64,000 nt of DNA from contig NZ_JAUSYD010000001.1 in assembly GCF_030816615.1 (NCBI RefSeq), positions 2,418,001-2,482,000 on the forward strand. The letters are read 5' to 3'. The notes below the pieces were generated by a model that saw only the letters and a program-made list of their open reading frames with translations, ran no database searches and was not told the origin of the DNA. Shown one piece after another: positions 61,691-64,000 of this stretch (position 1 is its first letter; each line of letters begins with the position of its first letter). Made by a program: the position numbers and the translations under genes. This stretch comes from Streptomyces sp. B1I3 (lineage in GTDB: Bacteria > Actinomycetota > Actinomycetes > Streptomycetales > Streptomycetaceae).

Positions 61691-62896
61691 TCAGCGCAGT
61701 CCCGTGGAGCGGTTGAGCGCCGCCTGGATGAGCCGGTCCACCAGCTCCGCGTAGCTCACGCCGCTCTCCTGCCACATGCGCGGGAACATGGAGATCGGGG
61801 TGAAGCCCGGCATGGTGTTGATCTCGTTGATGACGAAGCCGCCGTCCTCGGTGAGGAAGAAGTCGGCGCGCACCAGGCCCTCGCAGGACGCGGCCTCGTA
61901 GGCCTCGACGGCGAGCCGCCGCACCTCTGCGGTCTGCTCTGCGGTCAGGGGGGCGGGGACCAGTCCGGCCGCCGAATCGATGTACTTGGCCTCGAAGTCG
62001 TAGAAGTCGTGCGCGGTGACCGGCGGGATCTCGGCGGGCACGCTCGCGCGGGGCCCGTCCTCGAACTCCAGCACGCCGCATTCGATCTCGCGGCCGCGCA
62101 GCAGTGCCTCCACGAGGAACTTGGGGTCGTGCCTGCGGGCCTCCTCGATGGCCTCGTCCAGGCCGGAGGGGTCGTCGACCTTGGTGATGCCCACGGAGGA
62201 GCCGCCGCGGGCGGGCTTGACGAAGAGGGGCCAGCCGTGTTCGGCGGCGAACTCCATGATCCGCTTGCACGCGGCGGGCCGGTCGGCCTCCCACTCGCGG
62301 GGGCGGACCACCTCGTACGGGCCGACCGGCAGCCCGAAGGAGGTGAACACCCGCTTCATGTACTCCTTGTCCTGGCCGACCGCCGAGGCGAGGACGCCGG
62401 CGCCGACGTACGGCACACCGGAGAGCTCCAGGAGCCCCTGGAGCGTGCCGTCCTCGCCGTACGGCCCGTGCAGCACGGGGAAGACGACGTCGACCTCGCC
62501 GAGAACCCTGGGAAGCGCACCCGGCTCGCTGACGACGACGTCCCGGTTGCCGGGGTCGACGGAGAGCGTCACCGCTCCGAGCCCGGGCTCGGCCAGCTGG
62601 TCCACGTCGGGTACCTGCCGGTCCGCGATGGCCATGCGGGCGGGGTCGTCGGCCGTGAGTGCCCACCGGCCGTCCCTGGTGATGCCGATCGGCAGGACGT
62701 CGTACTTCGTCCGGTCGACGGCGCTCATGACGGCACCGGCCGTGACGACGGAGATGCCGTGTTCGGAGCTCCGGCCGCCGAACACGACGGCCACGCGCGG
62801 CTTGCGGCGCTGCTCGCCGCTCTGCTCGGAGCTCTCGGAGCTCCGGGCGGAACTCTCGGCGCTCTCAGGGCTCTGGGGGAGGTTCTGGCTGCTCAT
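61691..62896 (-). CDS. ddlA: D-alanine--D-alanine ligase
   Basis: Joins two D-Ala for the peptidoglycan precursor. 401 residues of the ATP-grasp fold: VAVVFGGRSSEHGISVVTAG, FPVLHGPYGEDGTLQGLLEL, LFVKPARGGSSVGITKVDDP, FVINEINTMPGFTPISMFPR. The Tyr of the omega loop (FYDFEAKYID) indicates D-Ala rather than D-Lac preference. The first 30 residues are a Ser/Glu-rich, low-complexity extension. 35 bp after gpsA. Confidence 0.95.
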   Translation of the reverse strand: MSSQNLPQSPESAESSARSSESSEQSGEQRRKPRVAVVFGGRSSEHGISVVTAGAVMSAVDRTKYDVLPIGITRDGRWALTADDPARMAIADRQVPDVDQLAEPGLGAVTLSVDPGNRDVVVSEPGALPRVLGEVDVVFPVLHGPYGEDGTLQGLLELSGVPYVGAGVLASAVGQDKEYMKRVFTSFGLPVGPYEVVRPREWEADRPAACKRIMEFAAEHGWPLFVKPARGGSSVGITKVDDPSGLDEAIEEARRHDPKFLVEALLRGREIECGVLEFEDGPRASVPAEIPPVTAHDFYDFEAKYIDSAAGLVPAPLTAEQTAEVRRLAVEAYEAASCEGLVRADFFLTEDGGFVINEINTMPGFTPISMFPRMWQESGVSYAELVDRLIQAALNRSTGLR

Positions 62897-62930
62897 ATCG
62901 CGATGAGCGTACCTGCTGGTAGGGCTCGAG

Positions 62931-63941
62931 TCAGCGTCGCTCGGGCTTGGCGCTGCGCGACATCAGCTCCTTGAGCGCGACGACCGGCGGCTTGCCCTCG
63001 TGGACGATTCCGACGACCGTCTCGGTGATGGGCATGTCGACCCCGTGCCTGCGCGCCAGATCGAGCACCGATTCGCAGGACTTGACGCCCTCGGCGGTCT
63101 GCTCGGTGACGGCGACGGTCTCCTGCAGCGTCATTCCGCGGCCGAGGTTCGTGCCGAAGGTGTGGTTGCGCGACAGGGGTGACGAGCAGGTCGCCACGAG
63201 GTCGCCCAGGCCCGCGAGTCCGGAGAACGTCAGGGGGTCGGCGCCCATCGCGAGGCCCAGCCGGGTGGTCTCGGCGAGACCGCGGGTGATGAGCGAGCCC
63301 TTGGCGTTGTCGCCGAGGCCCATGCCGTCGGCGATGCCCACGGCGAGGCCGATGACGTTCTTGACGGCGCCGCCGAGTTCGCAGCCGACCACGTCGGTGT
63401 TGGTGTACGGCCGGAAGTACGAGGTGTGGCAGGCGGCCTGGAGGCGCTGGGCGACGGTCTCGTCCGCGGAGGCGACGACGGCGGCCGCGGGGCGGCGTTC
63501 GGCGATCTCCTTGGCGAGGTTGGGGCCGGTGACGACGGCGATGCGGTCGGCGGTGACCGCGGTGACGTCCTCGATGACCTCGCTCATCCGCTTGGCGGTG
63601 CCGAGTTCCACGCCCTTCATCAGGGAGACGAGGACCGTGTCCGGTTCCAGGTGCGGCGTCCAGTCGGCGAGGTTGGCGCGCAGCGTCTGGGAGGGCACGA
63701 CCAGGACCGCGAAGTCGGCACCGTGCAGGGCCTCGGCGGCGTCGGTGGTGGCCCGGATCGAGTCGGGGAGCTCAATTCCCGGCAGGTAGCCGGGATTGGT
63801 GTGGGTCGTGTTGACCGCCTCGGCGACTTCGGCGCGGCGGCCCCAGAGGGTGACCTCGCAGCCCGCGTCGGCGAGGATCATGCCGAAGGCCGTACCCCAT
63901 GAGCCGGTTCCGAAGACGGCCGCTTTGCCGGGGTGCGTCAC
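62931..63941 (-). CDS. gpsA: Glycerol-3-phosphate dehydrogenase [NAD(P)+]
   Basis: Supplies sn-glycerol-3-phosphate for phospholipids. 336 residues: Rossmann motif AAVFGTGSWGTAFGMILADA, FAVLVVPSQTLR, VTGPNLAKEIAERRPAAAVV, CELGGAVKNVIGLAVGIADG (catalytic Lys), GDLVATCSSPLSRNHTFG. Start GTG at 63941 overlaps the preceding acyltransferase stop (GTGA), so the two are coupled in a lipid-synthesis operon. Confidence 0.96.
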   Translation of the reverse strand: MTHPGKAAVFGTGSWGTAFGMILADAGCEVTLWGRRAEVAEAVNTTHTNPGYLPGIELPDSIRATTDAAEALHGADFAVLVVPSQTLRANLADWTPHLEPDTVLVSLMKGVELGTAKRMSEVIEDVTAVTADRIAVVTGPNLAKEIAERRPAAAVVASADETVAQRLQAACHTSYFRPYTNTDVVGCELGGAVKNVIGLAVGIADGMGLGDNAKGSLITRGLAETTRLGLAMGADPLTFSGLAGLGDLVATCSSPLSRNHTFGTNLGRGMTLQETVAVTEQTAEGVKSCESVLDLARRHGVDMPITETVVGIVHEGKPPVVALKELMSRSAKPERR

Positions 63942-64000
63942 GTGGGTCCCTTTCCCTCTGCCTTGCGCCGCTGCTGCGCACGGGCCTTGCGGTGATCGTA
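63938..64000 (-). CDS. Lysophospholipid acyltransferase-like gene, 3' end only
   Basis: The last 20 codons before the stop read YDHRKARAQQRRKAEGKGPT, a basic tail. The 4-nt overlap with gpsA and the usual Streptomyces order suggest a PlsC-type 1-acylglycerol-3-phosphate acyltransferase; the visible piece alone cannot prove it. Confidence 0.5.
   Translation of the reverse strand, partial: YDHRKARAQQRRKAEGKGPT

Overview
The window is high-GC actinobacterial chromosome and almost certainly Streptomyces. It carries the sporulation sigma factor gene whiG, the differentiation regulator nsdA, absB-type rnc, a four-gene type I signal peptidase cluster, glnK-amtB preceded by GlnR boxes, glcP1-type glucose permease, and a strong G/C bias at third codon positions. 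From memory, the gene order matches the S. coelicolor core region running from tsf/rpsB to gpsA. Most host genes lie on the minus strand.

Layout. 1-6480 (minus unless stated): tsf (cut by the window edge), rpsB, an M23 peptidase on the plus strand, a TetR regulator, whiG, dprA and the 3' half of yifB. 6481-19363: a 12.9-kb integrative element inserted in yifB. 19364-28772: the 5' half of yifB, yraN, a DUF2469 gene, a NUDIX gene, four lepB paralogues (sipZ, Y, X, W), rplS, trmD, rimM, khpA, rpsP and a SprT-like gene. 29328-36224: a methyltransferase, ffh, a frameshifted glnD, glnK and amtB. 36573-46663: nsdA, a prim-pol-like gene, ftsY, glcP1, smc and a small coiled-coil gene. 47101-64000: acylphosphatase, a CAP-domain protein, a tRNA-like structure, an HxlR regulator, mutM, rnc, rpmF, a DUF177 gene, a DivIVA-like coiled-coil gene, coaD, rsmD, recG, a DAK-domain gene, rpmB, thiD, thiL, an Lrp-type ligand-binding protein, a DUF3515 lipoprotein, ddlA, gpsA and the end of a plsC-like gene.

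The element is the most distinctive part. A large serine integrase sits 75 bp from one junction. Both junctions share a TC dinucleotide. Rejoining the outer sequences restores a 540-codon yifB in frame through the LFLDEAPEF Walker B region, while rejoining the inner sequences gives a symmetric 24-2-24 bp attP with 12-bp inverted arms. Inside are three overlapping small helix-turn-helix genes, a coiled-coil protein, a winged-helix (Rep-like) gene followed by three iterons and a phased array of GC-rich hairpins, phage-type zinc proteins, a HEPN-like protein next to a membrane-anchored protein, and a minus-strand operon with an XRE-DUF5753 regulator and a DUF6879 protein. I see no TraB/FtsK-type translocase, relaxase or virion gene, so the element looks non-conjugative or dependent on a helper.

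The host genes fall into working groups. Translation and RNA processing: tsf, rpsB, rplS, trmD, rimM, rpsP, rnc, rpmF, rpmB, rsmD. Protein export: ffh, ftsY and the signal peptidases. Nitrogen sensing: glnD, glnK, amtB. Chromosome maintenance and repair: smc, recG, mutM, dprA, yifB. Development: whiG, nsdA, absB-type rnc. Cofactor, wall and lipid precursors: coaD, thiD, thiL, ddlA, gpsA. Two genes deserve caution: glnD carries a one-base frameshift in a G run, and the M23 reading frame has no stop codon before it crosses the opposing tetR gene.
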